NCBI GenBank assembly: GCA_016792845.1
Contig: JAEUKH010000022.1
Coordinates: forward strand, 242,726 to 306,725
Length of the DNA: 64,000 bases
Reading direction: 5' to 3'
Source of the DNA: Myxococcales bacterium
Lineage (GTDB): Bacteria > Myxococcota_A > Polyangia > Polyangiales > Ga0077539
Of the stretch, positions 33,815 through 42,825 are shown piece after piece. A model generated the notes under the pieces. The model was not told the DNA's origin, searched no databases, and saw only the letters and a program-made list of their open reading frames with translations. The translations under genes were made by a program, and so were the position numbers. How positions within the stretch are numbered: position 1 is the stretch's first letter; each line of letters opens with the position of its first letter.

Positions 33815-35392
33815 ATGAACGAACTCGACGCAGCGGTGCAATTGCTCGGCCCCGGCGCCCGCTGGGGGAGCCTCGCGGCCACCTTGATCTTGGCCTGGGT
33901 GATCCCTCTGCCGAGCTTCATCGTGGGGCTCTTGCTGACGGTGCCGCGGCTCCGAGGGCGCACCCTCGACGCGTACGCGCTGGCCCGCGAGAGCTACCCC
34001 ATGCGGCGCTTCGCGGCCTTCGGCTGGCTGTTCGGGGTCATCGTCGTCGGCGCCGTGGCGAGCGGCCTCGGGGGGCCGCTGGGGGTGCTCCCGCGGGGGG
34101 CCTTGGTGCTGGTCGGGGGCCTCATGGCGGCGCTCCCGACGGGGCTCTTGCGCCGCGCGATCGAGGCGCGGGTGATGCCCGCAGAGAACGCGTCGAAGGG
34201 CCTCTTGCTGCGCCTCCGGTGGCGGATGGTGTGGGCGCCGCATGTGGTGCTCGCGCTGCTGAGCTGGCTGCTCCCGTGGGCGTACCTGGGCGCGGTGCCG
34301 TGGTGGGCGGCGGTGGTGGGGATTGTCCCGTTGGTGGCGGCGACGCTGGGCGCGACGCTGTGGCTCGGCCGCGCGTTGCGGGTGTTGCGCGCGCCTTCGG
34401 GGCGCCTCGCGGCCTGCGTCTCGGCGGTGCAGGCGACCGAGGGCCTCGCTGACGTGCGGGTGCTCGAAGCCCGCGCGCCGGTGCCCAACGGGTGGGTGCT
34501 CTACGGCGCGAAGACGGTGTTGCTGAGCGAGACCGCGGTGGCGCTTCTCGACGACGCGGCCCTTGCGGCCATGCTCACGCAGCTGATGGCGCGGCTGAAG
34601 GTGGGGCCGGCGCAGCGGGCGCTGACGGCCGCGCTCAGCGTGGCGGGCCTGGGCCTCTGGGTGGTGATCGCGCCGCAGTTTCTGACGAACCCTCGTGCGG
34701 CGCTCTTGTGCTTCGTCTGGGGGGCGCTGTGCTTCGTCGTGCAGCGCGCGCTGATGCTGCGCGGCGCGCGACTCGGTGACGCCGCGGCGCTGCGGCGCGG
34801 CCCCGAGGCCCTCGGCGCGATGCTCTTGACCCTTTACGCCCAGCTTCGCATTCCCGTGGTCTTGCGCCCCAAGCGGCTCGCGTCGGTGAACCTCTACGAC
34901 CGGCTTGAGGCCATGGGGGTGCCGTTGACCTTCGCGCGCCCCGAGCCGCCGCGGCGGGCGGGCATGCGCGTCGCGTTGGCGCTGACGCTGCTGTGGCACC
35001 TCGCGACGGCGGGCGCGGTGGTGTGGCTCGCGGCGCCCCAAGGCGGCGACGACGCCCTGCGCACCGCCCGCGTCATGCTCACCGCCGGGACGGGTAGAAC
35101 TCTCGGTGATCTCGGATACTTACGCTACCGCGAGGGGCGCGTCGAAGACGCCATCGTGCTCTACCGCGCGGCCTCTGCGGTCGAGCGCGAGACGCCTTGG
35201 CATCTGGCCAACCTCACCATCGTGTTCGGCAACCAGGGTCGCTGCGAGGACGCGCGCCGCGCCTTCGCGGGCGCCACCGCCCGCCGCGCCCGCAACCCCC
35301 GCGAGGCGCGTCTCATGAACGAAGCGCGCCGCGCGATGGTCGAGTGCGCGATGGGCCAGAACCCGAGCCCGCGCAGCGGGTACGCGCTCTGA
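33815..35392 (+). CDS. Multi-span membrane protein with degenerate M48-like domain and C-terminal TPR
   Basis: The protein has 525 aa with several membrane helices (residues about 20-45, 75-125, 145-190, 275-310, 395-415). In the middle, NGWVLYGAKTVLLSETAVAL then LLDDAALAAMLTQLMARLK follows the M48 (HtpX/Ste24) template, in which a strand is followed by L-L-D-D-x-E-L-x-A-V-L-x-H-E-x-x-H. Here HExxH is TQLMA, so zinc and catalysis are lost. The C-terminal 90 residues form a TPR (GDLGYLRYREGRVEDAIVLY). It may be a pseudoprotease scaffold. It is divergent from the MYXO-CTERM gene. Confidence 0.6.
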   Translation: MNELDAAVQLLGPGARWGSLAATLILAWVIPLPSFIVGLLLTVPRLRGRTLDAYALARESYPMRRFAAFGWLFGVIVVGAVASGLGGPLGVLPRGALVLVGGLMAALPTGLLRRAIEARVMPAENASKGLLLRLRWRMVWAPHVVLALLSWLLPWAYLGAVPWWAAVVGIVPLVAATLGATLWLGRALRVLRAPSGRLAACVSAVQATEGLADVRVLEARAPVPNGWVLYGAKTVLLSETAVALLDDAALAAMLTQLMARLKVGPAQRALTAALSVAGLGLWVVIAPQFLTNPRAALLCFVWGALCFVVQRALMLRGARLGDAAALRRGPEALGAMLLTLYAQLRIPVVLRPKRLASVNLYDRLEAMGVPLTFARPEPPRRAGMRVALALTLLWHLATAGAVVWLAAPQGGDDALRTARVMLTAGTGRTLGDLGYLRYREGRVEDAIVLYRAASAVERETPWHLANLTIVFGNQGRCEDARRAFAGATARRARNPREARLMNEARRAMVECAMGQNPSPRSGYAL

Positions 35393-35395
35393 AGG

Positions 35396-36673
35396 TCAGG
35401 GCAAGCGCAGGGTGACCCTGAGGCCGTAGTGGTCGCTGAGGGGCACACGGTTCGGCGCGGTGGGCACGGCGACGCTGGCCTCGACGTGGGTGCGCTCGGT
35501 GCTCAGCACCGACGACGCGGCGAGGTTTCTGAGAAAGACGTGGTCGATCCACACGGGGTCGGTGCCGCCGGTGAGGAAGTTGTCACCGCAGTAGGTGCAC
35601 GAGGGCACATAGTTGGCCGCGACGGCGTGGGTGAACTGGGTGCGGAGGTCGTTGAAGGTGTCTTCGGCCTCGGCTTGGATGGTGGGGCGCCCGGCGGCCA
35701 TCTGCTCGGGGCCTGCGTTGAAGTCACCCGCGATGACGGCGGGGGTGGTGCCCGCGGTCGCGGTCACATACTGCGCGAGGCGTCGCGCTTGGGCGCGCTG
35801 CTCGCTCTCCCACCCGAGGGGCCCGGTCTCGCCGCAGCCGTAGCGCCCCGTGTAGGGGAAGGCGATGCTGTTGAACACCGGCGTGAGGTGGTTGCAGTAC
35901 ACGTTCACCGGGGCGCGGCCGGGCACGTTGACCGTGGCGCGGGCGATGACCCGGCGGTTCCACGTGCCGGGCATCACTCTGACTTCGGTGTTGCTGAGGG
36001 GGTACCGCGACAGAATCATCACGCCGCTTTGGCCCCCGAAGGCGAGCCCCGCTCTCGGGTTGGTGGTGCACTGGCTCCGAATCGACGCGAAGGTCTCGGT
36101 CGGCAGATTGGGCGCGAGGCAGCCGTAACAGCGCAGCCCCTCGGCGCCGGTGGTGATGAGGTTGGCGACCTCACCCACGCACATCGCCTGCGCGCACGAC
36201 GTCGACGTGGTCTGCCCCATCTCGCTGTTGGGCATGGTCGAACAGTTGCGCGTGAGACAGCTCAGCCCCGCGTTCAGCGAGGTCTGCGAGCCCATCGAGG
36301 CGCAGGGCGCGCCGGTCGACTCGGGCACCACCGGGCACATCGGGTCAATCTCTGAATCGACCGCGGTCTCAAGCGAATGCTGCCACCGCGCCACATACGG
36401 AAAGCGCGCCCGCACCGCCGTCGCGATGGCCTCTTTGTCGCTCTCGAGCCACGCCTCTTGAACACAGATCACGTCGCTCGTGTCGGCCGCGAGGGCGGGG
36501 CCCATGGCCGCGCGTCGCTGCGCCTCAAACGGGATGAACGCCCCCGCGAGGCCCACGTTGTACGTCTCGACCGTCAGCGTCTCAGGCGCCGCCGCCGCGC
36601 CCGTGTCATCACCACAGCCGACGGCGACCGTGGCCACCGCGCTCAGCATCACCAGCCCAACCGTGCGTCTCAT
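35396..36673 (-). CDS. Endonuclease/exonuclease/phosphatase-family lipoprotein
   Basis: The protein has 425 aa; the ATG at 36673 gives a lipoprotein signal with lipobox VAVGC (Cys near residue 20). EEP-superfamily motifs in order: VETYNVGLAGAF, DVICVQEAWLES, YCNHLTPVF, AGDFNAGPEQ, WIDHVFLRN and LSDHYGLRV, which include the usual metal Glu, Asn and the catalytic Asp-His pair. A roughly 100-residue Cys-rich insertion (residues 110-215) has about 10 cysteines and is probably disulfide-bonded. Candidate substrates are nucleic acids, sphingomyelin or inositol phosphates outside the cell. The stop lies 3 bp from the convergent + gene. Confidence 0.87.
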   Translation of the reverse strand: MRRTVGLVMLSAVATVAVGCGDDTGAAAAPETLTVETYNVGLAGAFIPFEAQRRAAMGPALAADTSDVICVQEAWLESDKEAIATAVRARFPYVARWQHSLETAVDSEIDPMCPVVPESTGAPCASMGSQTSLNAGLSCLTRNCSTMPNSEMGQTTSTSCAQAMCVGEVANLITTGAEGLRCYGCLAPNLPTETFASIRSQCTTNPRAGLAFGGQSGVMILSRYPLSNTEVRVMPGTWNRRVIARATVNVPGRAPVNVYCNHLTPVFNSIAFPYTGRYGCGETGPLGWESEQRAQARRLAQYVTATAGTTPAVIAGDFNAGPEQMAAGRPTIQAEAEDTFNDLRTQFTHAVAANYVPSCTYCGDNFLTGGTDPVWIDHVFLRNLAASSVLSTERTHVEASVAVPTAPNRVPLSDHYGLRVTLRLP

Positions 36674-36751
36674 GCCCGCGACGGTGACGTGAATCGACCG
36701 CCCCTGACAAGTCACCCCGCGCGGCAATTCGACACCCTCGCGCGGAGCGTC

Positions 36752-38107
36752 TCAGCCTCGGCGCCCTTCGCGCGCCTTCTGAGCCACCGCGGCGGCGATG
36801 AGCACCGGGTCGTACACCGGCGCGAGCGGCGGCGCGTAGGCCAGGTCGAGCGAGGCGACATCGTCGAGGGTCATCGCCGCGCTCAACGCCGTGGCGAACA
36901 CGTTGATGCGGCCCGCGACGCCCTCTCGGCCTGCCATCTGCGCGCCGAGCAAGCGACCCGAGTCGGGGTCAAAGCAGAGCACCGTGTCGAGGCGCTCGAC
37001 GTGGCCGTAGCTGCTCGCACGGCTGCCCTGATTCGACGCTGCGAACTGCGCCTCGCGCCCTGTCGCAGAGAGCTCGCTCCGCCCCATGCCGGTGCGCCCC
37101 ACTTCGAGCTCGAAGACCTTGAAGGCCGCGGTCGAGACGATGCCCGCGAACGAGGTGTCGGCCCCCACCGCGTTGGCGCCCGCGACCTTGCCTTGCTTGT
37201 TCGCGGTGGTACCCAGCGGCACCCACACCTTCTGCCCGCTCACCCGGTCGAGGCTCTCGGCGCAATCGCCCGCGGCGTACACATCAGGCGCGCTGGTCTC
37301 GCAGCGCGCGTTGACCGCGATGGCCCCCCGCGCCCCGAGCGCGATCGCGGCGCCCTCGGCGAGCGCGCTGTTGGGCCGAACCCCCACCGCCACCAGCACG
37401 AGGTCGGCCTCGAACCGGGCCGCGTCGGTGTGCACCGTCAGGCCCCCATCGCCGCGGGTGATCTGCGAGACCCGGGCGCCCGTATGCACCGCCACGCCGT
37501 GCGCGGCGAGGGTCTCGGCGACGCGCTTCACGATGGGCGCCTCGAAGCCCGGCAAGAGCGTCGGAGCCTGCTCGACCAAGGTCACCGCGAGGCCGCGGAG
37601 CGTGAGCGACTCGGCCATCTCAAGGCCGATGTAGCCGCCGCCCAGGATCACAGCCCGCGTGGCGCCGCCCCCGGCGAGGGCCGCCTTCAAGCGGGCCCCA
37701 TCGCGCAGCGAGCGCAGCACGAAGACCCCTTCGAGATCGACCCCTTCGAGGGGCGGCACGAAGGCCCGCGCCCCCGTCGCGAAGATCAGCTTGTCGTACC
37801 CGAGCGTGTACGGCGGGGCGCCCTCGGGCGTCACCGCGACGGTCTTGGCGGCGGTGTCGACGGCGGTGACGGTGTGCCCGGTGCGCAGGTCGATGCCGCG
37901 CGCCTCACGAAACTCCGCCGCGGTCATCACCACGAGGTCGTCGATGTCGCGCGCGGGGTCACTGAGGTTGTAGGGCATCCCGCAGGCGCCGTACGACACG
38001 TCGTGCCCGCCTTCGAGCACGATCACCTCGGCCGACGCATCGCGCCGACGGGCCTGACTCGCGGCGCTCATCCCTGCCGCGACGGCCCCGATCACAACCA
38101 CGCGCAT
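36752..38107 (-). CDS. CoA-disulfide reductase-like FAD/NAD(P) flavoprotein
   Basis: The protein has 451 aa. It has an N-terminal FAD motif (VVVIGAVAAGMSAA, slightly altered from GxGxxG), a single redox Cys at residue 42 in SYGACGMPYN, the NAD(P)-binding motif VILGGGYIGLEMAES near 155 and YAAGDCAE near 275. The single-cysteine arrangement matches CoA-disulfide reductase, NADH oxidase or persulfide reductase enzymes. It is 11 bp downstream of the thioredoxin gene, so the pair likely works in thiol redox. There is no fused rhodanese domain. Confidence 0.88.
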   Translation of the reverse strand: MRVVVIGAVAAGMSAASQARRRDASAEVIVLEGGHDVSYGACGMPYNLSDPARDIDDLVVMTAAEFREARGIDLRTGHTVTAVDTAAKTVAVTPEGAPPYTLGYDKLIFATGARAFVPPLEGVDLEGVFVLRSLRDGARLKAALAGGGATRAVILGGGYIGLEMAESLTLRGLAVTLVEQAPTLLPGFEAPIVKRVAETLAAHGVAVHTGARVSQITRGDGGLTVHTDAARFEADLVLVAVGVRPNSALAEGAAIALGARGAIAVNARCETSAPDVYAAGDCAESLDRVSGQKVWVPLGTTANKQGKVAGANAVGADTSFAGIVSTAAFKVFELEVGRTGMGRSELSATGREAQFAASNQGSRASSYGHVERLDTVLCFDPDSGRLLGAQMAGREGVAGRINVFATALSAAMTLDDVASLDLAYAPPLAPVYDPVLIAAAVAQKAREGRRG

Positions 38108-38118
38108 CGCATCACCTC

Positions 38119-38481
38119 TCAGGCTCTCTCTTGGGCCTCAAGCTGCTTTCGCAAGGCCGCCATGTCGAGCCCCTGAATGCGGGTCACGAGCTGGTCGAGC
38201 TGAGGCCCCGAGAGCATCCCGGCTTGTGAGCCGAGCACGATCCCATCGCGCACGATCACCAGCGTCGGGATGGCCTGAATCTCAAACTCCTGGGCGAGCG
38301 CGGGCTGCGCCTCGGTGTCGATCTTGCCGAAGGTGACCCCGGGGTGGCGCTTCGACGCGGCCTCGAAGACCGGCGCGAAGGCGCGGCAAGGCCCGCACCA
38401 CGAGGCCCAGAAATCGAGCAACACGATGCCCGAGTTGACGGTGGTGTCGAAGTTCTGCTCGGTGACGGTCACGGTGCTCAT
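38119..38481 (-). CDS. Thioredoxin
   Basis: The protein has 120 aa; the ATG at 38481 starts directly before the thioredoxin core. The active site WASWCGPCRAF has Cys at 29 and 32, and the cis-Pro motif IPTLVIV is present. A longer in-frame extension upstream is antisense shadow of the neighbouring gene. It is followed 11 bp later by the CoA-disulfide-reductase-like gene. It provides disulfide reduction in the cytoplasm. Confidence 0.93.
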   Translation of the reverse strand: MSTVTVTEQNFDTTVNSGIVLLDFWASWCGPCRAFAPVFEAASKRHPGVTFGKIDTEAQPALAQEFEIQAIPTLVIVRDGIVLGSQAGMLSGPQLDQLVTRIQGLDMAALRKQLEAQERA

Positions 38482-38570
38482 GTTGCCTCGCTCTCGGGGC
38501 GAGAGAACCACGAGCCCGTCAGAAGGATTCACAAAAAAGCAGGTCGCCCCGAGCGCGCCCTCGGGCCGGG

Positions 38571-41003
38571 TCAGGCGTCGCGCTCGACCCGGGCGTCGAC
38601 GAGCACGGCGTGACCGCCCTCGCGGGCCAGCCGGAGCGCCTCGGCGAGCACGGCGTGGGCCTCGTCGGGGCGGGTGATGCGCAGCCCCTTCATGCCGCAC
38701 CCTTCGGCCACCGCGGCCAGGTCGAGCGCCGAGGGGAAGTCGCAGAGCGCGAAGTCGTTCTCGCGGTTCGCGACGCCGTCGGGGTGCGAGCCGCGGGTGC
38801 TCTTTTTGATGGTGGTCCACGCGGCGTCGTTGAAGACCAATACGACGACGGGGAGCTTGTTCCACACGGCGACGGCGTGGGCCGAGAGGGGCGTGTTGAA
38901 GAGGTACGAGCCGTCTCCTACGGCCGCGAGCATGGTGCGCTCGGGCAAGGCCACCGCGGCGCCGAGGGCGGCCCCGAGGGCCCACCCGAGCCCGCTCGCG
39001 ACGCTGTTCTCGAACCACGACCCGCTCACCCGCCGCGGCACGAGCCACGGGTCGAGCGGATACTCATTGAAGACCAGCACCGTGTCATCGAGCACCTCGC
39101 CCACCGCGAGCGAGAGGTAGCTCTTGCTGAGCCGCCCTGAGGCCCCCTCGGCGCGGGCCGCGTCACGCCGCGCGGCGAAGCCGCCGTGCACGTCGCCGGG
39201 GTCTTTGGTCGCGTCGAGCGCGTCAAGCCGACTGAGCGTCTCGACGGGGTCGCCCACCAAGGCAAAATCAACCGGAAAGCCCCGCAACGGCAGGTCTTCG
39301 AACAAGGGGTCGACCCCGATGCCCAACACCTGCGGCGCCCGCGGGAGCTTCGCAAAAGCCGGGATCCACGGCACCGGGCACTCGATCGCGATCACCAGGT
39401 CGGCCTCTGCGACCAGGGGCAGGGGCTCAAAGCCAGCGTGGAGCCGATGCTCGGTGGGGAAGTTGAAGAAGTTTCGCTTGCCGTGCTCGACCACCGCGAT
39501 GCCCCAGCGCTCGGCGAAGCGCACCAGGGCCTCGGCGCCGCCCTTGTGACGCCCCAGGTCTGCGGTCACGATCACGGGCCGCTTCGCGCGGTCGATCATC
39601 ACCTGCGCGCGAAAGAGCGAGTGGTCGTCAGGGCGCGTCGGGCGCGTGGGGGTCATCCGCGGTTCGGCCGAGACCTCGGCCGCGGGCGAGGGCATGCAAA
39701 GGGGCTCCTTCGGCAGGGTCAAATACACAGGGCCCTGCGGCGCGCTCTCCGACAGCGCGAAGGCGCGATCGAGCACGGTCTCAAGCCCGTTCGGGTGCCT
39801 GAGCTCGTAGTCCCACTTGGTAAACTCACGAAACATCGCGCCCTGGTCGCGGGTCTCTTGCCCCCATTGCACGAAGTTGCTGCGCAGCCCCGCGATGTCG
39901 GCCTCGAACCACGGCGTGCGCCCGGCCATGGCCACCATCGGCACCCGCGCCCGGCGCGCGTTGATGAGCCCGAGCCCCATGTTGGCGGTGCCCACATTGA
40001 CGTGGGCCATCGCGACCTGGGCGCGCCCGGTGATGAGCGCGTGCCCGTGGGCCATCGCGATCACGGTGTTCTCGTGCGGCGCCGCCACCACCGTCGGCAG
40101 GGTGACGCCCTCGCGCTTGAGCACCGCGAGGCCCTCGATGATGGGCGTAAAATCAGTGCCAGAGTTCGAATAGATGGCCTCGACGCCGCGGGCCGCGAGC
40201 ACGCGCAAAAGCCGCGTCGCCGCGCGCTCTCCGGGCATCGCGAGGTCGGCCGCGGGGGCCGCGATGAGCCGGTCGTCGACGCTCCCGTGGTTGGCCCTGA
40301 GGAAGCCGATCATGGCGCGGTTGAAGCCTTCGACGTCGTCGAGGTTCGAGAAGTGCGCGGCCTTCGGCAGCTCGACCCGCAGCGCCGTCGGCACCACCGC
40401 GGCGATGGCGTCGAGCAGCGACGTGGGCGTCACCGTGTCAAGCGCGCCCCCGATCAGCAACACCGGAACATCACAGTCTCGCATCACCGCCCGCGCGTCG
40501 TGGGGCAGCATCGCGTGCCACGAGGCGCGATACATCTCCGGGTCTTTACCCGACTCGACGGCCACCGCGCGGGCCACCACCGCGGGGTCGGTCTGCGGCG
40601 CGAAGAGCGGCGGCATCGTGGCCGCCGAGAAGCCCGCGAGGCCGTGCGAGGCGAACATCGCGTCGAACCACGCGAGCTTGCCCGCGGCCTCGGGCTGATG
40701 CATCCAGGTGTTCGCGAGGGTGAGCGAGCGGGCCATGCCCGGGGCCTCGTCGAGCAGCTGCATCGCCACCACGGCGCCCATCGAGAGCCCCACGAAGTGC
40801 GCGCGCTGGTACCCGCGATCGAGCACCATGTCGGCGAGCTGCTGCGCGTACCCCGACATGCTCACCGCGTCGGCCGGCAGGCTCAGGTCGACCGCCAGCG
40901 TGTCGAGGTGCGGCAAGCATTTCTGAACCGCCGCCACCTGCGGCGCCCAGAAGCTCGCGTCGCCGCCCACCGCATGAACAAACACCACCAGGCCTGACTT
41001 CAT
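38571..41003 (-). CDS. Fusion of alpha/beta-hydrolase with ThDP-dependent enzyme
   Basis: The protein has 810 aa. Residues 1-240 are an alpha/beta-hydrolase of the enol-lactonase type, with nucleophile Ser74 in VGLSMGAVVAM, Asp in GGALDTVTPTS and His in KAAHFSNLDD. Residues about 255-810 are a ThDP enzyme of the acetolactate-synthase/benzoylformate-decarboxylase group: the catalytic Glu is in APHENTVIAMAHG, the central domain has VIVTADLGRHKGGA, and the cofactor motif is GDGSYLFN through VFNDAAW. A single continuous frame links the two. The ATG overlaps the stop of the cyclic-amide hydrolase gene upstream, so it should act on that enzyme's product, perhaps decarboxylation or C-C cleavage with hydrolysis. 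Confidence 0.9.
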   Translation of the reverse strand: MKSGLVVFVHAVGGDASFWAPQVAAVQKCLPHLDTLAVDLSLPADAVSMSGYAQQLADMVLDRGYQRAHFVGLSMGAVVAMQLLDEAPGMARSLTLANTWMHQPEAAGKLAWFDAMFASHGLAGFSAATMPPLFAPQTDPAVVARAVAVESGKDPEMYRASWHAMLPHDARAVMRDCDVPVLLIGGALDTVTPTSLLDAIAAVVPTALRVELPKAAHFSNLDDVEGFNRAMIGFLRANHGSVDDRLIAAPAADLAMPGERAATRLLRVLAARGVEAIYSNSGTDFTPIIEGLAVLKREGVTLPTVVAAPHENTVIAMAHGHALITGRAQVAMAHVNVGTANMGLGLINARRARVPMVAMAGRTPWFEADIAGLRSNFVQWGQETRDQGAMFREFTKWDYELRHPNGLETVLDRAFALSESAPQGPVYLTLPKEPLCMPSPAAEVSAEPRMTPTRPTRPDDHSLFRAQVMIDRAKRPVIVTADLGRHKGGAEALVRFAERWGIAVVEHGKRNFFNFPTEHRLHAGFEPLPLVAEADLVIAIECPVPWIPAFAKLPRAPQVLGIGVDPLFEDLPLRGFPVDFALVGDPVETLSRLDALDATKDPGDVHGGFAARRDAARAEGASGRLSKSYLSLAVGEVLDDTVLVFNEYPLDPWLVPRRVSGSWFENSVASGLGWALGAALGAAVALPERTMLAAVGDGSYLFNTPLSAHAVAVWNKLPVVVLVFNDAAWTTIKKSTRGSHPDGVANRENDFALCDFPSALDLAAVAEGCGMKGLRITRPDEAHAVLAEALRLAREGGHAVLVDARVERDA

Positions 41004-42112
41004 CGTGACGCTCCTTCGGCGCGAACCACCATCGCGAGGGGGCCGCCGCCGAGGGGCCCGTGATGCTCTGCGCGGGTCGACACATACACGCGGGTCTCGC
41101 CGGTGGTGGCGGCCAAAACGCTCGCCAGCACACAGCGCGAGTACCGGGTGTCTGAGATGTCATCGTCGACCGTCATCGTGTTGCGGCGGCCCCGCACGGC
41201 GCCCCGCGGGTCGGCCTCGCTCTTGGCAAAGATGCCCACGATCTTCGCGCGCTCGTCGGGGTCGTGCCGCACCCGCGCGGGGTCGACGCCGGCGCGCCGC
41301 ATCACCGCCTCGACGCCCGCCACGTCGAGGATGTCGTCGAGCACCCCGTGCGCGATCTTGAGCTCGCCCGTGGCGTAGGCGCTGTTGCCGAACACCAAGA
41401 GCTCGGTGCGCCCGAGGCCCGGCTTGGCCGAGCACGAGGCCACCCCCGAAAAGAGCGACCAATCGCGGCAAATGACCGCATCGCTCAGCGCGTCTTCTGA
41501 GACCTCACCCAAGGCGAGGGCCACCCCGAGCGCGCTCGCCGCGCGTGAAAACACCATGTCACAACGCAAGCTCAACCCCCGGGCCTCAGCCTCGCGCCGC
41601 GCCGCCTCGGTCACCGTCGGGATGGCCCCCTTCATCTGCACGAGATGCACGTCGCCCGGGCCATCGACCTTGAGCCCCGCCACCAAGGCCCGCACCGCCC
41701 GCGCCGTCTCAAGCACCTGGGGCATCCGGCCGATCTCCCATGGCTCGAAGGCCCGGGTCGCGCCCACCGTCGCCGCCAGACGCTTGTCGGCTTGCCGCGC
41801 ATCGAGGGGATCGCCCTCCCGCGCGAAGACCACCGCGTGCGGCGTCACTACGCCCTCGGTGCCGCCAGAAAATGAAAAGATGACGCGGTCTTGCACCTCA
41901 CCCGGGGCGCACCCCAGGAGCGGCCCGAGGAGCTGCTCGTACGCCCCCATGGCCAGGTCGCGGGTGAAGTCGTTGCGGCCGCCGTTGCCCTCGGTTTTGC
42001 CGAGAACACACAGCACGTCGCGGGGGTCGAGGGCGCCCGAGGCCAGGAGCGCGGCGAGGCCCGAGACGTCGGCGGGGTGGCGGGTCTCAAAGTTCCATGC
42101 GCGAAGTCTCAT
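41000..42112 (-). CDS. Cyanuric acid hydrolase / barbiturase family ring-opening amidohydrolase
   Basis: The protein has 370 aa, normal for the family. Three Lys-Ser units typical of this fold are visible: Lys39 in GKTEGNGGRNDFTR with Ser82 in FSFSGGTEGVVTPH; Lys in LVQMKGAIPT with Ser in GVASCSAKPGL; Lys in FAKSEADPRGAVRGRR with Ser in YVSTRAEHHGPLGGGP. The family opens cyanuric acid, barbiturate or related cyclic amides. Substrate cannot be told from sequence alone. It leads a minus-strand cluster and is coupled (ATGA) to a hydrolase-ThDP fusion, not to the biuret or ureidomalonate enzymes usually expected. Confidence 0.9.
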   Translation of the reverse strand: MRLRAWNFETRHPADVSGLAALLASGALDPRDVLCVLGKTEGNGGRNDFTRDLAMGAYEQLLGPLLGCAPGEVQDRVIFSFSGGTEGVVTPHAVVFAREGDPLDARQADKRLAATVGATRAFEPWEIGRMPQVLETARAVRALVAGLKVDGPGDVHLVQMKGAIPTVTEAARREAEARGLSLRCDMVFSRAASALGVALALGEVSEDALSDAVICRDWSLFSGVASCSAKPGLGRTELLVFGNSAYATGELKIAHGVLDDILDVAGVEAVMRRAGVDPARVRHDPDERAKIVGIFAKSEADPRGAVRGRRNTMTVDDDISDTRYSRCVLASVLAATTGETRVYVSTRAEHHGPLGGGPLAMVVRAEGASR

Positions 42113-42281
42113 TGTGGCCGCAGTTTGAGCACGAAGCCGCCCCGGTCTTCAATCGCGCGTCGTCGGGCCCGTACCCGCCGCGGGCGCGCATCGCCTCGGC
42201 GCGACGCCTGCGCGGCATCAAAGCGCCCGATGCCTTTGTTTGGAGTCTCTCGCTCGAATAGGTCACACTCGGCGCGTCGCC

Positions 42282-42701
42282 ATGAAGCTCTCTCGGGTCA
42301 CGGCCCTCTCCGTTGTCCTCGGCGCGGCCCTCGGCTGCAAAGGCCCGCAGCCCTCTCAGCCCGCCCGTGCGGCGCAGCCCGCCCGCACGCCACCCGCCGC
42401 GCCGCGCGACGCCACCGTCGACGCCCCGCCGGTGCCCTCGCCTGCCTCGCCCACCCAGCCCGCGCCGTCGGTGCAGCCCCCGCGGCCCCCGACGGGTGAT
42501 CGCCCGCCGCCGCCCCCGCCGGTGGTGCTCCCTGGCTGCCCCCAAAGCCCGCCCACCAACGGCGCGGCGTGCGACCCGCCTCGCTTCCCGCCCATCTGCG
42601 AGTATGGCAGCGGCGAGCGCTGCGCCCCCACCTTCAAGCTCATGCACTGCAACCCCGCGTCACATCAGTGGGAGCGGCTCACCGTGCCCTGCCAGCCCTA
42701 A
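42282..42701 (+). CDS. Small Pro-rich lipoprotein
   Basis: The protein has 139 aa. The ATG at 42282 gives a lipoprotein signal (MKLSRVTALSVVLGAALGCK, Cys19). A Pro/Ala-rich linker of about 60 residues precedes a small Cys-containing domain (GCPQSPPTNGAACDP, CEYGSGERCAPTF, HCNPASHQWERL, VPCQP) with six cysteines. Domains of this kind occur repeatedly in myxobacterial secreted proteins. The dyad copy at 42716-42734 follows its stop, as with the FGE lipoprotein gene. Confidence 0.7.
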   Translation: MKLSRVTALSVVLGAALGCKGPQPSQPARAAQPARTPPAAPRDATVDAPPVPSPASPTQPAPSVQPPRPPTGDRPPPPPPVVLPGCPQSPPTNGAACDPPRFPPICEYGSGERCAPTFKLMHCNPASHQWERLTVPCQP

Positions 42702-42715
42702 ACGCCCGCCGGTCA

Positions 42716-42734
42716 ATGTTGACGCTGTACACAT
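42716..42734 (-). promoter_or_regulatory. Fourth copy of the 19-bp dyad
   Basis: The plus strand reads ATGTTGACGCTGTACACAT; its reverse complement ATGTGTACAGCGTCAACAT fits ATGTNNNCAGCGTNNACAT seen three times at 28935-28997. It is 15 bp after the stop of a small lipoprotein gene and about 90 bp before the membrane spermidine-synthase-like gene. Confidence 0.55.
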
Positions 42735-42825
42735 TGAAGCGTGACGGCGCGCAATGTGGGTTGGGCGTTGCCAATGGGTAGACATTGCACGGTTCGCTGG
42801 TAGCTTCCGCCGCGCCATAGAGGGA

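Noticed and set aside
38482..39048. Long N-terminal extension of thioredoxin
   Set aside because: It lies antisense-in-frame within the hydrolase-ThDP gene region and is Arg-rich; thioredoxin starts at 38481.
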